From positions 1-35,703 of the forward strand of contig JADCJL010000199.1 of the NCBI GenBank assembly GCA_020247055.1: a stretch of DNA of 35,703 bases, given 5' to 3'. The DNA comes from Acidobacteriaceae bacterium (GTDB lineage Bacteria > Acidobacteriota > Terriglobia > Bryobacterales > Bryobacteraceae). This document shows positions 8,870-16,918 of the stretch, in pieces. The translations under genes were made by a program, and so were the position numbers. Numbering within the stretch: position 1 is the first letter of the stretch; each line of letters opens with the position of its first letter. Under the pieces are notes generated by a model. It did no database searches and was not told the origin of the DNA. It was given only the letters and a program-made list of their open reading frames with translations.

Positions 8870-9254
8870 GCTGAGCGAGCAGAGCGCACGGATTCCTATG
8901 GGGCATCAGCCTCGTTGAATCCGCGCAAGCCAAAGGCGCAGATCGCCAGTGGAGCGCAACACCACCGACCTAAACGTCGATGAACATAGCAGCAGCCGAT
9001 GGGCCGCTCGAAAGCTGGTAAACCGGGAGCTCGGGAGCCCTGCGGAATAGCCAATCAGGACTGATGACCCTTGTCGCAACCCATAACGTAAGGGAACCCA
9101 TAACGTAAGGAAACAATGACTAGGCGCTCTTCCGCCAACAGCCTCGAGCGTGGCCCGCGTGAAATCAAGGGTGTAAATTGAGGGCTTGACCAGGGCCATC
9201 CGTTGCCGGTTCCAGTGGAAATATCGCGACTTTCACAGGAGGAACTGAAAACAG
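8870..9254. other. Non-coding stretch before IS256-type transposase, with a short tandem repeat
   Basis: No recognisable gene. A minus-strand frame of 97 codons at 8906-9199 has no family features. A 17-bp unit, CCCATAACGTAAGGRAA, occurs twice in tandem at 9080-9096 and 9097-9113 with one difference. The stretch 9180-9240 directly upstream of the transposase probably holds the left end of the IS256-type element, but I could not pair it with a right end. Confidence 0.4.
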
Positions 9255-9824
9255 ATGGCGAAAGACAGGATAGACCGAGCCGAGCTCGCCGACAAGCTGC
9301 TGGAAGGCGTGACGAGTGCGGAGGACCCGCTGCGGGCGATGGCGGAGATGATCGCCGATTTTATGATGGAGGCAGAGGTGACGGCCAAGATAGGCGCGGA
9401 AACCCACGAACGGAGCGCGGAGCGAACAACCTGCCGGAACGGATTCCGCGACCGGCGCCGGGATACGCGGTTGGGCACGCTGGCGCTGAAGGTGCCGAAG
9501 TTGCGGGAGGGCGGCTATGTGCCAAGCTTCATCGAACACCGCAAGCGCAGTGAGCAGGCGCTGGTGAGTGTGATCCAGGAGGCGGTCGTGCGCGGCGTGA
9601 GCACGCGCAAAATCGAGGCAGTGCTTAGGGAACCGGGCATGGCGGGCGTTTCGGCGGGCCAAGTGAGCCAGTTGTGTGCCTCGTTGGACGACAAGGTGCG
9701 GCAGTTTTGCGAACGCCCGTTGGGCGAGATTCGCTACGTTAGGGGGGAAGCGTTGTATGAGAAGGTACGAGATACTGCGCCCCACGATTTCCTTGGACAG
9801 TTATCTGGAAGAAGGAGAATCTGA
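9255..9824 (+). pseudogene. IS256-family transposase, truncated by IS3-type element
   Basis: The gene starts at ATG 9255, with AGGAGG at 9237-9242, and encodes the N-terminal ~174 residues of a Mutator/IS256-type transposase. Typical parts are AEMIADFMMEAEVTAKIGA, TCRNGFRDRRRDTRLGTL, VPKLREGGYVPSF and VSTRKIEAVLREPGMAGVSA. Full-length members have about 400 residues with a DDE catalytic core. Here the family match ends at ALYEKVRD (about 9773), which coincides with the left end of the IS3-type element at 9776; the last ~16 codons to the stop at 9824 are read from that element. The would-be first catalytic Asp region reads RGEALYEKV, so that residue may also be lost. The remainder of the gene is not found right of the IS3 element, so there has been a deletion as well as an insertion. 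Confidence 0.85.
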
Positions 9825-9842
9825 ATCTCGAAGGGAAAGGAC

Positions 9843-10175
9843 ATGGCCCCTGCGGCCTAGGCAGGTGTCGGTCGGGGCCGATGGTCGGCGCCACGTAAAG
9901 TTAGCGTTGTACTCGAACTGCTGCGCGGGGCGGATCTGGAAACCCTGAGTCGGCGGGACGGGGTCACGGCAGCGACGATTTGCCGTTGGCGTGACGTGTT
10001 TTGGGCCAGCGGCGAGGCGGGGCTGAAGAGCCGGGAATCGGAGGCGGAGGACGCGGAGAAAGTCCAATTAAAATCGATCGTCGCGGATCTAGTGGTGAGC
10101 AACGAACTGCTCAAAGAGAAGATCCGACTGTTGGAGAAAAACCGCCCATTGGGATTGTGGAAGTCGAGGCCATGA
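9843..10175 (+). pseudogene. IS3 orfA with in-frame amber codon
   Basis: From ATG 9843 the frame reads M-A-P-A-A, then TAG at 9858-9860, then runs open to TGA at 10173-10175. The body has the features of IS3 OrfA: PRKVSVVLELLRGADLETLS and TAATICRWRDVFWASG form the helix-turn-helix DNA-binding part, and VADLVVSNELLKEKIRLLEK a leucine-zipper-like coiled coil. The stop overlaps the orfB start. There is no good alternative start after the amber codon, so the protein is probably not made at normal levels unless the amber is read through. Confidence 0.7.
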
Positions 10176-11065
10176 GTCAGTCCGCCTCGCCCTCCACCAA
10201 CAAACCAGGTGGCGTAGCGGCCGTCACCAGGGTCTGGCAAGTTCCGCGATCCACCTTCTACGCTGTCAAAGCCAGACAGAGCCCCCAAGCCAGGCCACCG
10301 GCCAAACGAGGGCCCAAGACCGACCACTCCGACGCGGCGTTGGCCGAGTTAATCCGGCAGCAGATCGCGGCGAGCCCGTTTCATGGCGAAGGACACCGGG
10401 AGATCTGGGCGCGCCTTCGCTTGGCCGATATCTGGACTGCGAAGCCGCGGGTGCTGCGGCTGATGCGGAAAGCCCAGTTGTTGGCGCCAACCAGGCGTCC
10501 GCACGCCGCCGAGCACGAACATAACGGGCAGATCACTACCAAACGCCCCAACCAGATGGGGGGCACCGACGGGACGACAACCATCACGCGCAAAGACGGA
10601 ACGGCAACGATCTTCGCCGCAATCGACTACTACACGCCCGATTGTGCCCGTATTGACGTCGCTAAGCGCGGCACTCGATTCGAGGCACTAGAGCCGCTCC
10701 GCCAAGGAGTCCGCGAATACTTCGGCGGGTTCGGCCGCCATGTCGCTGCCGGTCTGATTCCGCGCCACGAGCACGGCATCCAGTACATGAGCGACGACTT
10801 TCAGAAAGAGGTCGATCTTCCTGGAATGACTTCATCGCCCTCGTTCGTTCAACAGCCAGAAGGAAGCGGGTGCATCGAACGATTTTTCCGAACCCTCAAA
10901 GAATCAAAACTCTGGGACCGGCATTCTGAATCTATCGAGGAACTCCGTCAGGCGCTGCTGGAGTTCAAGGAAACCTACAACCGCCGTTGGCTAATCGGAC
11001 GCATCGGCTACAAGTCCCCGTGGCCGACTCGTCAAGAATGTCTTGCCGAGAAGATCGCCGCTTGA
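10172..11065 (+). CDS. IS3-family transposase OrfB (rve/DDE integrase domain), probably inactive
   Basis: A 297-residue OrfB overlapping orfA by ATGA. Residues about 20-120 are the HTH_21-like linker (HREIWARLRLADIWTAKPRV), then the retroviral-integrase-type core. The catalytic triad positions are Asp133 (GGTDGTTTIT), position 200 in PRHEHGIQYMSDDF and Glu236 (GCIERFFRTLKE). In related enzymes position 200 is Asp (RHDHGSQY); here it is Glu, which would be expected to impair catalysis. The end, ETYNRRWLIGRIGYKSPWPT, is typical. In living IS3 elements OrfAB is made by frameshifting; here orfA also has an amber codon, so the copy is probably dead unless complemented by another element. Confidence 0.85.
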   Translation: MSQSASPSTNKPGGVAAVTRVWQVPRSTFYAVKARQSPQARPPAKRGPKTDHSDAALAELIRQQIAASPFHGEGHREIWARLRLADIWTAKPRVLRLMRKAQLLAPTRRPHAAEHEHNGQITTKRPNQMGGTDGTTTITRKDGTATIFAAIDYYTPDCARIDVAKRGTRFEALEPLRQGVREYFGGFGRHVAAGLIPRHEHGIQYMSDDFQKEVDLPGMTSSPSFVQQPEGSGCIERFFRTLKESKLWDRHSESIEELRQALLEFKETYNRRWLIGRIGYKSPWPTRQECLAEKIAA

Positions 11066-11139
11066 TTTCACTCACTTCACTGTCCAACCATTCGTGCGCG
11101 CTACACATGGAAACTGATCTGATGGTCGCATTTCCGCAA

Positions 11140-11185
11140 TTAATGCAAAGCGCCTCTTGCATTTAAGCTGCTTTTGCTCTACTCT
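11140..11185 (+). promoter_or_regulatory. Candidate promoter and inverted repeat upstream of ilv leader
   Basis: An inverted repeat TTAATGCAA (11140-11148) / TTGCATT (11157-11163) lies before the leader peptide. TTGCAT (11157-11162) could serve as a -35 box with TACTCT (11180-11185) as a weak -10 at 17-bp spacing; transcription would then start near 11192, which suits a leader peptide start at 11207 better than at 11189. The -10 match is poor (3 of 6), so this is tentative. Confidence 0.35.
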
Positions 11186-11206
11186 CAAATGGTGAGTCTT
11201 CCCGAG

Positions 11207-11272
11207 ATGGTCGTGGTGGCTGTGCACATGCAAATCGCTCTGGGCTCTGTTCCGCTCGGGGTACGCGTTTAG
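11207..11272 (+). CDS. Val/Leu/Ile-rich leader peptide of the ilv attenuator
   Basis: A 21-codon frame, ATG 11207 to TAG 11270-11272, begins MVVVAVHMQIAL and ends PLGVRV. Ten of its 21 residues are branched-chain amino acids (7 Val, 2 Leu, 1 Ile), including three Val in a row. GGTGAG at 11191-11196 is a suitable ribosome-binding site. An in-frame ATG at 11189 would give 27 residues with 12 branched-chain. The frame ends 29 bp before a hairpin with a T-rich tail, and the next gene is ilvB. This is the layout of the ilvBN/ilvGMEDA attenuators: scarce charged tRNA-Val/Leu stalls the ribosome in the leader and prevents the terminator from forming. Attenuation itself is inference from layout. Confidence 0.75.
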   Translation: MVVVAVHMQIALGSVPLGVRV

Positions 11273-11301
11273 TGGCGGCAGACTCCTTAGGGAATCTTAA
11301 G

Positions 11302-11344
11302 GCCACCGACGGGGAAACCTTTTCGGTGGCTCTTTCAGTTTTGG
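11302..11344 (+). terminator. Attenuator terminator hairpin upstream of ilvB
   Basis: GCCACCGA (11302-11309) pairs perfectly with TCGGTGGC (11323-11330), leaving a 13-nt loop, and is followed by the T-rich TCTTTCAGTTTT. It lies between the leader peptide and ilvB, where an attenuator terminator belongs. The ilvB Shine-Dalgarno GGAG (11343-11346) sits at the end of the T-tract. Confidence 0.75.
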
Positions 11345-11354
11345 AGTAATGGCG

Positions 11355-13082
11355 ATGTCTGAATTGATGAGTGGCGCAAAAATCCTTCTAGAATGCTTGG
11401 GGCGTGAAGGGGTCGATGTGATCTTCGGGTATCCGGGAGGCGTGACTTTGCCCTTTTATGACGCCCTCTATGAAAATCCGATTCGGCATGTTCTTGTGCG
11501 ACATGAACAAAACGCCGCCTTTGCCGCACAGGGCTATGCGCGTTCTACTGGAAAGGTGGGAGTGTGTTGCGCGACCTCAGGTCCAGGCGCCACGAACTTG
11601 GTGACGGGTCTTGTGGACGCGATGATGGACTCGATCCCAATTGTGGCCTTGACAGGACAGGTGTCTACCAAACTGATCGGCACTGACGCATTTCAGGAGG
11701 CGGATACGTTTGGAATTACCAGATCGGCGACCAAGCACAATTATCTGGTGAAGAATATCAAGGACCTTCCTGCAGTAATCCATGAGGCCTTCTACATCGC
11801 GGCCTCGGGTAGACCAGGGCCAGTCTTGGTCGACGTGACCAAAGATGTTTTTATGGGTAACGCCTACTACGAACCGGTAAATTCTATTCACTTGCCCGGC
11901 TACAAGGTGTATACGGAGGGTCATACTGGCCAAATCCGAAGAGCTGCGCAGATGATGCTAGAGGCGGAGCGTCCACTGGTGTATGCGGGCGGGGGAATCG
12001 TTCTCGGGAATGCCCATGAAGAATTGAGAGCAATCGTGGAATTGCTCGACGTACCTGCGGTCTGCACGCTGATGGGTTTGGGTGGATTGCCCTCTGACCA
12101 TCCAAACTTTATCAGCATGCCAGGCATGCACGGAAGTTTTGCCGCTAATATGGCTATGTCGGGTGCCGATTTGCTGATCGCACTGGGTGTTCGTTTTGAT
12201 GATCGCGTGACGGGTCGACTAGCAGCATTTGCACCGCATGCGAAAATCATTCACGTTGACATTGACCCTGCCGAGATTTCTAAAAATCGAAACGCCGACC
12301 TGCCTATTGTTGGCGACCTGAAGAATGTACTTCCGAAGCTGTGTGCTAATGTTCAGGAGATTCGGAGCGAGACTGGAGATCAAGAACGGCCTGCATTAAA
12401 GCGATGGTGGAAGCAAATCCGCGATTGGAAGGCAGAGCATCCTCTCAAACCGGTTTTCTCTACCAGCGAAATCAAGCCGCAGCATTTGATGGCTGAAATT
12501 GATCGGATCTCTCAAGGCAGGGCGATTGTTACTACCGACGTCGGTCAACACCAGATGTGGGCTGCCCAGCTGATTCGCTACAACGCTCCGAGACTCTGGA
12601 TCAACTCGGGTGGGCTTGGCTCCATGGGATTCGGTCTTCCATCGGCTATCGGTGCTCAATTCGCAAATCCGGACCAGTTGGTTTTCTCGATCGTCGGAGA
12701 TGGAGGTTTTCAAATGTCACTTCCCGAACTCGCGACTCTCATGAACTATGGCCTTCCAGTGAAGATCATTGTAATGAACAACGGCTATCTAGGGATGGTC
12801 CGGCAGTGGCAGGAACTCTTTTATAATAATCGTCTTTGTTCAGTGACCCTAGACAGCTTCCCTGAGCCCGAACAACTCGCTGGTGCGTATGGATTTAAAG
12901 GTCGCACAGTGGAGCAACCGTCAGAATTGGCTGATGCCTTGAAGGAAGCAATCGAATATAACGGGCCCTATCTTCTTAATGTACGCGTAACGCCTACTGA
13001 AAACGTTTACCCGATGGTGCCGGCCGGAGGAGCGATCAACGAAATGGTATTGGGTCCGGTGCAGCCGACTCCCGTTGCCTGA
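11355..13082 (+). CDS. ilvB: Acetolactate synthase large (catalytic) subunit
   Basis: A 575-residue thiamine-diphosphate enzyme that condenses two pyruvates to acetolactate (valine/leucine) or pyruvate with 2-oxobutyrate (isoleucine). The catalytic Glu is in RHEQNAAFAAQGYARSTGK (about residue 51). The middle FAD-binding domain includes LGVRFDDRVTGRL. The ThDP/Mg motif starts at IVGDGGFQMS and ends at MNNGYLGMVRQW. Length is normal. An ATG at 11349 is also in frame, but GGAG (11343-11346) is 2 nt from it and 8 nt from the ATG at 11355, so I favour the latter. First structural gene of ilvB-ilvN-ilvC-cimA; expression is probably controlled by the attenuator just upstream. A/T-ending codons are common, unlike the genes at 1-7125. 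Confidence 0.95.
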   Translation: MSELMSGAKILLECLGREGVDVIFGYPGGVTLPFYDALYENPIRHVLVRHEQNAAFAAQGYARSTGKVGVCCATSGPGATNLVTGLVDAMMDSIPIVALTGQVSTKLIGTDAFQEADTFGITRSATKHNYLVKNIKDLPAVIHEAFYIAASGRPGPVLVDVTKDVFMGNAYYEPVNSIHLPGYKVYTEGHTGQIRRAAQMMLEAERPLVYAGGGIVLGNAHEELRAIVELLDVPAVCTLMGLGGLPSDHPNFISMPGMHGSFAANMAMSGADLLIALGVRFDDRVTGRLAAFAPHAKIIHVDIDPAEISKNRNADLPIVGDLKNVLPKLCANVQEIRSETGDQERPALKRWWKQIRDWKAEHPLKPVFSTSEIKPQHLMAEIDRISQGRAIVTTDVGQHQMWAAQLIRYNAPRLWINSGGLGSMGFGLPSAIGAQFANPDQLVFSIVGDGGFQMSLPELATLMNYGLPVKIIVMNNGYLGMVRQWQELFYNNRLCSVTLDSFPEPEQLAGAYGFKGRTVEQPSELADALKEAIEYNGPYLLNVRVTPTENVYPMVPAGGAINEMVLGPVQPTPVA

Positions 13083-13096
13083 TATAGGATATTTCG

Positions 13097-13645
13097 ATGT
13101 TACAAATTATTTCGCTCCTTATGGAGAATAAGGCCGGAGCGTTGATGCGAGTCACTGGTCTTCTTACGGCTCGTGGTTATAACATAGATAGCCTAACAGT
13201 AGCTCGCACGCTCGACCCTGGGTTATCGCGGATGACTATAGCAGTCGAGATTGAATCTCATGGGCGGCGGCAACTGATTAAGCAAATGAACAAGCTTATC
13301 AACGTGCTGCAAGCAACCGACCTGACGGATGGACCATCCGTCACACGAGAAATGGTCCTCATGCGGGTACGCGCAGCCCAGGAAGTCCGCACGGCAATCT
13401 TGAAGGAGGCCGAAATCTTCGGGGCACGAATTGTAGATTCTACTACCGACGGCTTCGCCTTAGAAGCGACCGGTGATATTGAGAAGCTGGATGAGTTGAT
13501 AAACATCATGCGGACTTACGGGGATATCGAGGTGACGCGGTCGGGTGCCGTGGCGGTTTCGCTCGAGGCCAAGAAGTTACGTCTCTCCCCACCGGTTCTT
13601 CGCAGCGACGTGAGTATATCAGAAGAAAAGAACGGAGTCGTTTAG
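13097..13645 (+). CDS. ilvN: Acetolactate synthase small (regulatory) subunit
   Basis: A 182-residue regulatory subunit. The N-terminal ACT domain reads [21 protein letters not shown], then [19 protein letters not shown], with the usual Gly and Asn-Ile-Asp positions of the valine-binding interface. The C-terminal ALS_ss_C-like domain follows from about residue 85 ([13 protein letters not shown], then [19 protein letters not shown]). It binds IlvB, raises its activity and normally gives feedback inhibition by valine. It starts 14 bp after ilvB and ends 4 bp before ilvC, so cotranscription is nearly certain. Confidence 0.93.
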   Translation: MLQIISLLMENKAGALMRVTGLLTARGYNIDSLTVARTLDPGLSRMTIAVEIESHGRRQLIKQMNKLINVLQATDLTDGPSVTREMVLMRVRAAQEVRTAILKEAEIFGARIVDSTTDGFALEATGDIEKLDELINIMRTYGDIEVTRSGAVAVSLEAKKLRLSPPVLRSDVSISEEKNGVV

Positions 13646-13649
13646 ATCT

Positions 13650-14672
13650 ATGTTGAAACGTTATTACGAAAGCGATGCGGATTTGTCCCTTTTGACAGGA
13701 AAAAAGTTCGCTATTATCGGTTACGGTAGCCAAGGCCATGCCCATGCGCTTAACCTGCGCGACACTGGCTGTGATGTCATCGTGGGGTTGTACCCTGGCT
13801 CGAAAAGTTGGGCAAAGGCCGAGGCGGCCGGTCTGAAAGTCATGACGGTCTCTGAGGCCACAACGGCGGCGGATACCCTAATGATTCTTGTCAGCGATCA
13901 CATCCAAGCGGATCTCTACGAAAAGGAAATCGCCCCCTACCTTACTCCAGGGAAAACGCTCATGTTTGCCCATGGCTTCAGCATTCATTTCAAGGCAATT
14001 ACGCCTCCTTCTGACGTGGATGTTTCCATGGTCGCCCCCAAATCCCCTGGACATCGAGTACGGGAGTTGTTCACCGAAGGCGTTGGAGTTCCGGGCTTGG
14101 TTGCCGTAGCGCAGGACGCGTCTGGTAATGCCTTGGCTAATGCTTTGGCTTACTCCGCCGCTATTGGCTGTGCCAGGGCTGGTGTCATTCAAACTACGTT
14201 TAGAGAAGAGACAGAGAGCGATTTGTTTGGCGAGCAGGCCGTGCTCTGCGGCGGCGTGAGCGAACTCATCAAGGCAGGTTTTGAGACGCTGACTGACGCT
14301 GGCTATGCTCCTGAGATTGCATATTTTGAGTGTCTCCACGAGTTGAAGCTTATTGTGGACCTGATTTATGAAGGGGGCCTGGGCTACATGCGGTACTCGG
14401 TGTCCGACACCGCTGAATACGGTGACTACGTCAGTGGGCCTCGCGTCATAAACTCGGACACAAGGTTAGAGATGAAGAAGATTCTGAGCGAGATCCAGGA
14501 TGGGACTTTTGCCAGAAACTGGCTGGCTGAAAATCGAGAAGGTGGGCGGAAGAAGTTCCTAGCGATGCGAGAGGCCAACGCGGATCATCCTATTGAGCAC
14601 ATTGGCGCTGAATTGCGTTCAATGATGCCCTTCTTGAAGAAGAAGAAAGAGGCAGGGATTCCGCAGACTTAA
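13650..14672 (+). CDS. ilvC: Ketol-acid reductoisomerase (NADP+)
   Basis: A 340-residue class I (short) reductoisomerase. The Rossmann motif [17 protein letters not shown] begins at about residue 24. The C-terminal knotted domain contains [19 protein letters not shown] and [20 protein letters not shown], which carry the Mg-binding Asp/Glu residues. It converts acetolactate or acetohydroxybutyrate to the dihydroxy acid for valine, leucine and isoleucine synthesis. The start is 4 bp after the ilvN stop. The cofactor-selecting loop after the second strand reads GLYPGSKSW; Ser and Lys there are usual for NADPH use. Confidence 0.95.
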   Translation: MLKRYYESDADLSLLTGKKFAIIGYGSQGHAHALNLRDTGCDVIVGLYPGSKSWAKAEAAGLKVMTVSEATTAADTLMILVSDHIQADLYEKEIAPYLTPGKTLMFAHGFSIHFKAITPPSDVDVSMVAPKSPGHRVRELFTEGVGVPGLVAVAQDASGNALANALAYSAAIGCARAGVIQTTFREETESDLFGEQAVLCGGVSELIKAGFETLTDAGYAPEIAYFECLHELKLIVDLIYEGGLGYMRYSVSDTAEYGDYVSGPRVINSDTRLEMKKILSEIQDGTFARNWLAENREGGRKKFLAMREANADHPIEHIGAELRSMMPFLKKKKEAGIPQT

Positions 14673-14696
14673 TTGTTCCGGCCGGGTCAGTCCCGT

Positions 14697-16316
14697 ATGA
14701 AGATCACAACTTTCGACACTACACTGCGTGACGGAACCCAGGGGGAGTCTGTTTCTTTCTCTGTGGATGATAAGTTAACAATTGCGCGGAAACTCGACGA
14801 ACTTGGGATTGACTACATCGAAGGGGGCTGGCCCGGCTCAAATCCGAAAGACAAAGAATTCTTCGCTCGCGCAAAGACTGAGCTTATCCTCAAACATGCT
14901 AAGCTGTGTGCTTTTGGCTCGACTCATTTTGCCCGCTACACAGTTGATACCGATCCATCGATCCGGGCATTGGTTGATGCTCAGACGCCAGCCATCTCCA
15001 TTTTTGGGAAGGCTTGGGACTTCCACGTTCTTCGGGCGCTTAACATCACACTGGAGGAAAACCTCAGAATAATTGAAAATACAGTGGGCTACCTGAAGCG
15101 CCAGGGTCGCGAGGTAGTATATGATGCTGAACACTTCTTCGATGGTTATACTCACAATCCGGAGTATGCTCTCTCCACTATTAGAGCGGCTGCAGACGCG
15201 GGCGCCGATATACTCTGTTTGTGCGATACCAACGGAGGAACTCTTCCCGGCAGGTTATTCGACATTGTATGTGCCGTTAGAAATCTGCTTCCTGGCACTT
15301 TGGGAATTCATGCGCACAATGATTCTGACGTTGCGGTAGCAAATACCCTTGCTGCTGTCGAAGCGGGTTGCACTCATGTTCAAGGATGTATGAATGGATA
15401 TGGTGAACGTTGTGGAAACGCAAATTTAATATCAGTGGTCGCCAATTTGGAACTCAAATTGGGGCACAGTACCCTCGGAGCCAAAGGATTGCGCCAACTC
15501 ACTGGCGTTGGGCATTTCATCGCCGATCTTGCGAACCTTCCAGTACGTAACGATCAACCCTACATCGGGAAAAGTGCCTTTGCCCATAAGGGAGGTATTC
15601 ACGTCAGCGCGGTCCTGAAGGACTCTTCAACCTACGAACACGTAGTGCCCAGCTTGGTAGGTAATCAGCAGAGGGTCCTCCTGAGTGATATGTCCGGGCG
15701 GGGAAACGTGGCTTTCAAGCTCAAAGAGCAGGGATTAGACGCGAAACTAAGTGAATCCCAACGACGCCAACTGTTGGACCGGATCAAACACCTCGAACAC
15801 GAGGGGTACGAACTTGAAGCGGCGGAAGGCACTTTTGAGCTGATGGTACGTGAAATCCTCACGCCGGGGTGGAACTTCTTCAACCTCGTTTTTTTCGATG
15901 TAACTACCAAGATGGGTCGTAGTGGTGGTTCGCTGACGGTTGCTACCGTTTCACTCCAAGCAGGTGATGGTCTTCATACTGAAACCGCGGTTGGGAATGG
16001 TCCGGTGCATGCTTTAGATCTCAGCCTGCGGCAATGTTTATCGGGTCTCTATCCGGAAATCGCATCCGTGAGACTGGCTGATTACAAAGTACGCGTGATC
16101 GACTCTAGGGAGGGTACCAACGCCAAAGTACGAGTCTTGATCGAATGGCACGATCAGGAGCGCACTTGGGTTACCGTAGGCGTCTCAGAGAACGTCATCG
16201 AAGCTAGTTGGAAGGCTATGGTTGACGCGATCCGACTAGAAATGATGAGGCTCGCAGATTCGCCGACTCGGTCCGTACCGTCCCTATCGGCGGCTTTCCC
16301 GGTTTCGAGTGTTTGA
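14697..16316 (+). CDS. cimA: (R)-citramalate synthase
   Basis: A 539-residue HMGL-like/DRE-TIM protein that most resembles the CimA group rather than LeuA: MKITTFDTTLRDGTQGESVS at the start, DYIEGGWPGSNPKD, FGSTHFARY, the metal ligands in LGIHAHNDSDVAVANT, and GCMNGYGERCGNANL. The C-terminal half from about residue 390 is the LeuA-type allosteric dimer domain. CimA condenses pyruvate with acetyl-CoA to citramalate, which is then carried to 2-oxobutyrate, giving isoleucine without threonine. The start is taken at ATG 14697 because the family begins with MKI; a TTG 24 bp upstream is also in frame. Last gene of the operon, 24 bp after ilvC and 16 bp before tRNA-Arg. It could in principle be a 2-isopropylmalate synthase homologue, but the WPGSNPKD motif argues for CimA. 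Confidence 0.9.
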   Translation: MKITTFDTTLRDGTQGESVSFSVDDKLTIARKLDELGIDYIEGGWPGSNPKDKEFFARAKTELILKHAKLCAFGSTHFARYTVDTDPSIRALVDAQTPAISIFGKAWDFHVLRALNITLEENLRIIENTVGYLKRQGREVVYDAEHFFDGYTHNPEYALSTIRAAADAGADILCLCDTNGGTLPGRLFDIVCAVRNLLPGTLGIHAHNDSDVAVANTLAAVEAGCTHVQGCMNGYGERCGNANLISVVANLELKLGHSTLGAKGLRQLTGVGHFIADLANLPVRNDQPYIGKSAFAHKGGIHVSAVLKDSSTYEHVVPSLVGNQQRVLLSDMSGRGNVAFKLKEQGLDAKLSESQRRQLLDRIKHLEHEGYELEAAEGTFELMVREILTPGWNFFNLVFFDVTTKMGRSGGSLTVATVSLQAGDGLHTETAVGNGPVHALDLSLRQCLSGLYPEIASVRLADYKVRVIDSREGTNAKVRVLIEWHDQERTWVTVGVSENVIEASWKAMVDAIRLEMMRLADSPTRSVPSLSAAFPVSSV

Positions 16317-16332
16317 CGTAGAGTGGTTATAG

Positions 16333-16409
16333 GGGCTCGTAGCTCATCTGGACAGAGCACCGACCTTCTAAGTCGGGGGTAGCAGGTTCGAGTCCTGCCG
16401 AGCCTACCA
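16333..16409 (+). tRNA. tRNA-Arg (anticodon UCU)
   Basis: A 77-nt cloverleaf with encoded CCA. The acceptor GGGCTCG (16333-16339) pairs with CGAGCCT, with one G-U. The D-stem is GCTC/GAGC. The anticodon stem CCGAC/GTCGG encloses loop CTTCTAA, giving anticodon TCT, which reads AGA. The T-stem GCAGG/CCTGC encloses TTCGAGT. It follows cimA by 16 bp with no obvious promoter between, so it may be processed from the ilv transcript. tRNA 3' ends are common integration sites, but no second copy of this 3' end is seen elsewhere in the window. Confidence 0.95.
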
Positions 16410-16705
16410 TCATATGAGCCCTCACGGCTATCGAAATGGTCATAAGTGCCCGATCTCGCTTTCGATCACCCACAATTCCCAAGCCCCCGATCGTGCAACT
16501 CGACCATGGAAGGAGGTACTTTCTTTGGGACCCTTAGTTGCGCCGATTCAATGAGATACACTCGTTGGCAGAATTCCAAAGCAATCTCCTCCCCCTTGGC
16601 TGTGTGGTCCGGCTACACTGGATCCTGCATGCCACTCGTTGGCCGGCGGCCAGTGCGTGGTAGAAGAACTGGCTCCGAGCGAGAATCTGTAAAACCACAC
16701 ATTCT
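16410..16705. other. Non-coding stretch after tRNA-Arg
   Basis: No gene, terminator or attachment-site duplication recognised. A plus-strand 111-codon frame (16446-16781) is an accidental shadow over the transposase remnant to the right. The stretch is probably transposon-associated debris. Confidence 0.4.
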
Positions 16706-16905
16706 AGGCCGCATTCTGCAGAACCATGAATTCGGTCCGGCTGGTCGCCATGCGCTGGGCCTTGAGCAGCAGGTAGCGTAGATTCCGGTATCCCCGGCCG
16801 CGCCGCATGATCGACTTGATGTTGCCGTTGATTGCCTAGACTACCCCAAACCGGACCTTCACCCGGCAGTAGTTCAGCAGCCCCTCCCGGTGACGGGCTC
16901 CCTCC
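16706..16905 (-). pseudogene. ISL3-type transposase C-terminal remnant
   Basis: On the minus strand one frame reads LLNYCRVKVRFGVV, a stop (TAG), then AINGNIKSIMRRGRGYRN, LRYLLLKAQRMATS and RTEFMVLQNAA. This matches the C-terminal end of ISL3-type transposases (normally VVEAINGNIKALLRRGRGYRDL...LLLKAQR). Only about 65 residues survive and an in-frame stop replaces the usual Glu. Upstream it is joined to the IS3 end fragment at 16919-16988. Confidence 0.65.
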
Positions 16906-16918
16906 GAGGCCCCTGCGT

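Larger units (their letters stand above)
9776..11105 (+). mobile_element. IS3-family insertion sequence (decayed)
   Basis: The element carries an orfA/orfB pair with the ATGA overlap normal for IS3. The left end begins TGCGCCCCACGATTTCCTTG at 9776. The right end is tentatively 11080-11105; its reverse complement shares ACGA and TTGGACAGT with the left end, an imperfect inverted repeat of about 25 bp. No target-site duplication is seen. A second, 70-bp copy of the left end lies inverted at 16919-16988. Boundaries are good on the left and approximate on the right. Confidence 0.7.

Noticed and set aside
10001-10171. Upstream extension of IS3 orfB
   Set aside because: Overlaps orfA in another frame; the ATGA at 10172 is the standard start.
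11106-11130. CATGGAAACTGA near the IS3 right end resembling the sequence beside 17000
   Set aside because: An 11-base match is expected by chance in a window this size, and the right inverted repeat is better placed at 11080-11105.
16446-16781. 111-codon plus-strand open frame
   Set aside because: No family features; lies antisense to the ISL3 remnant.
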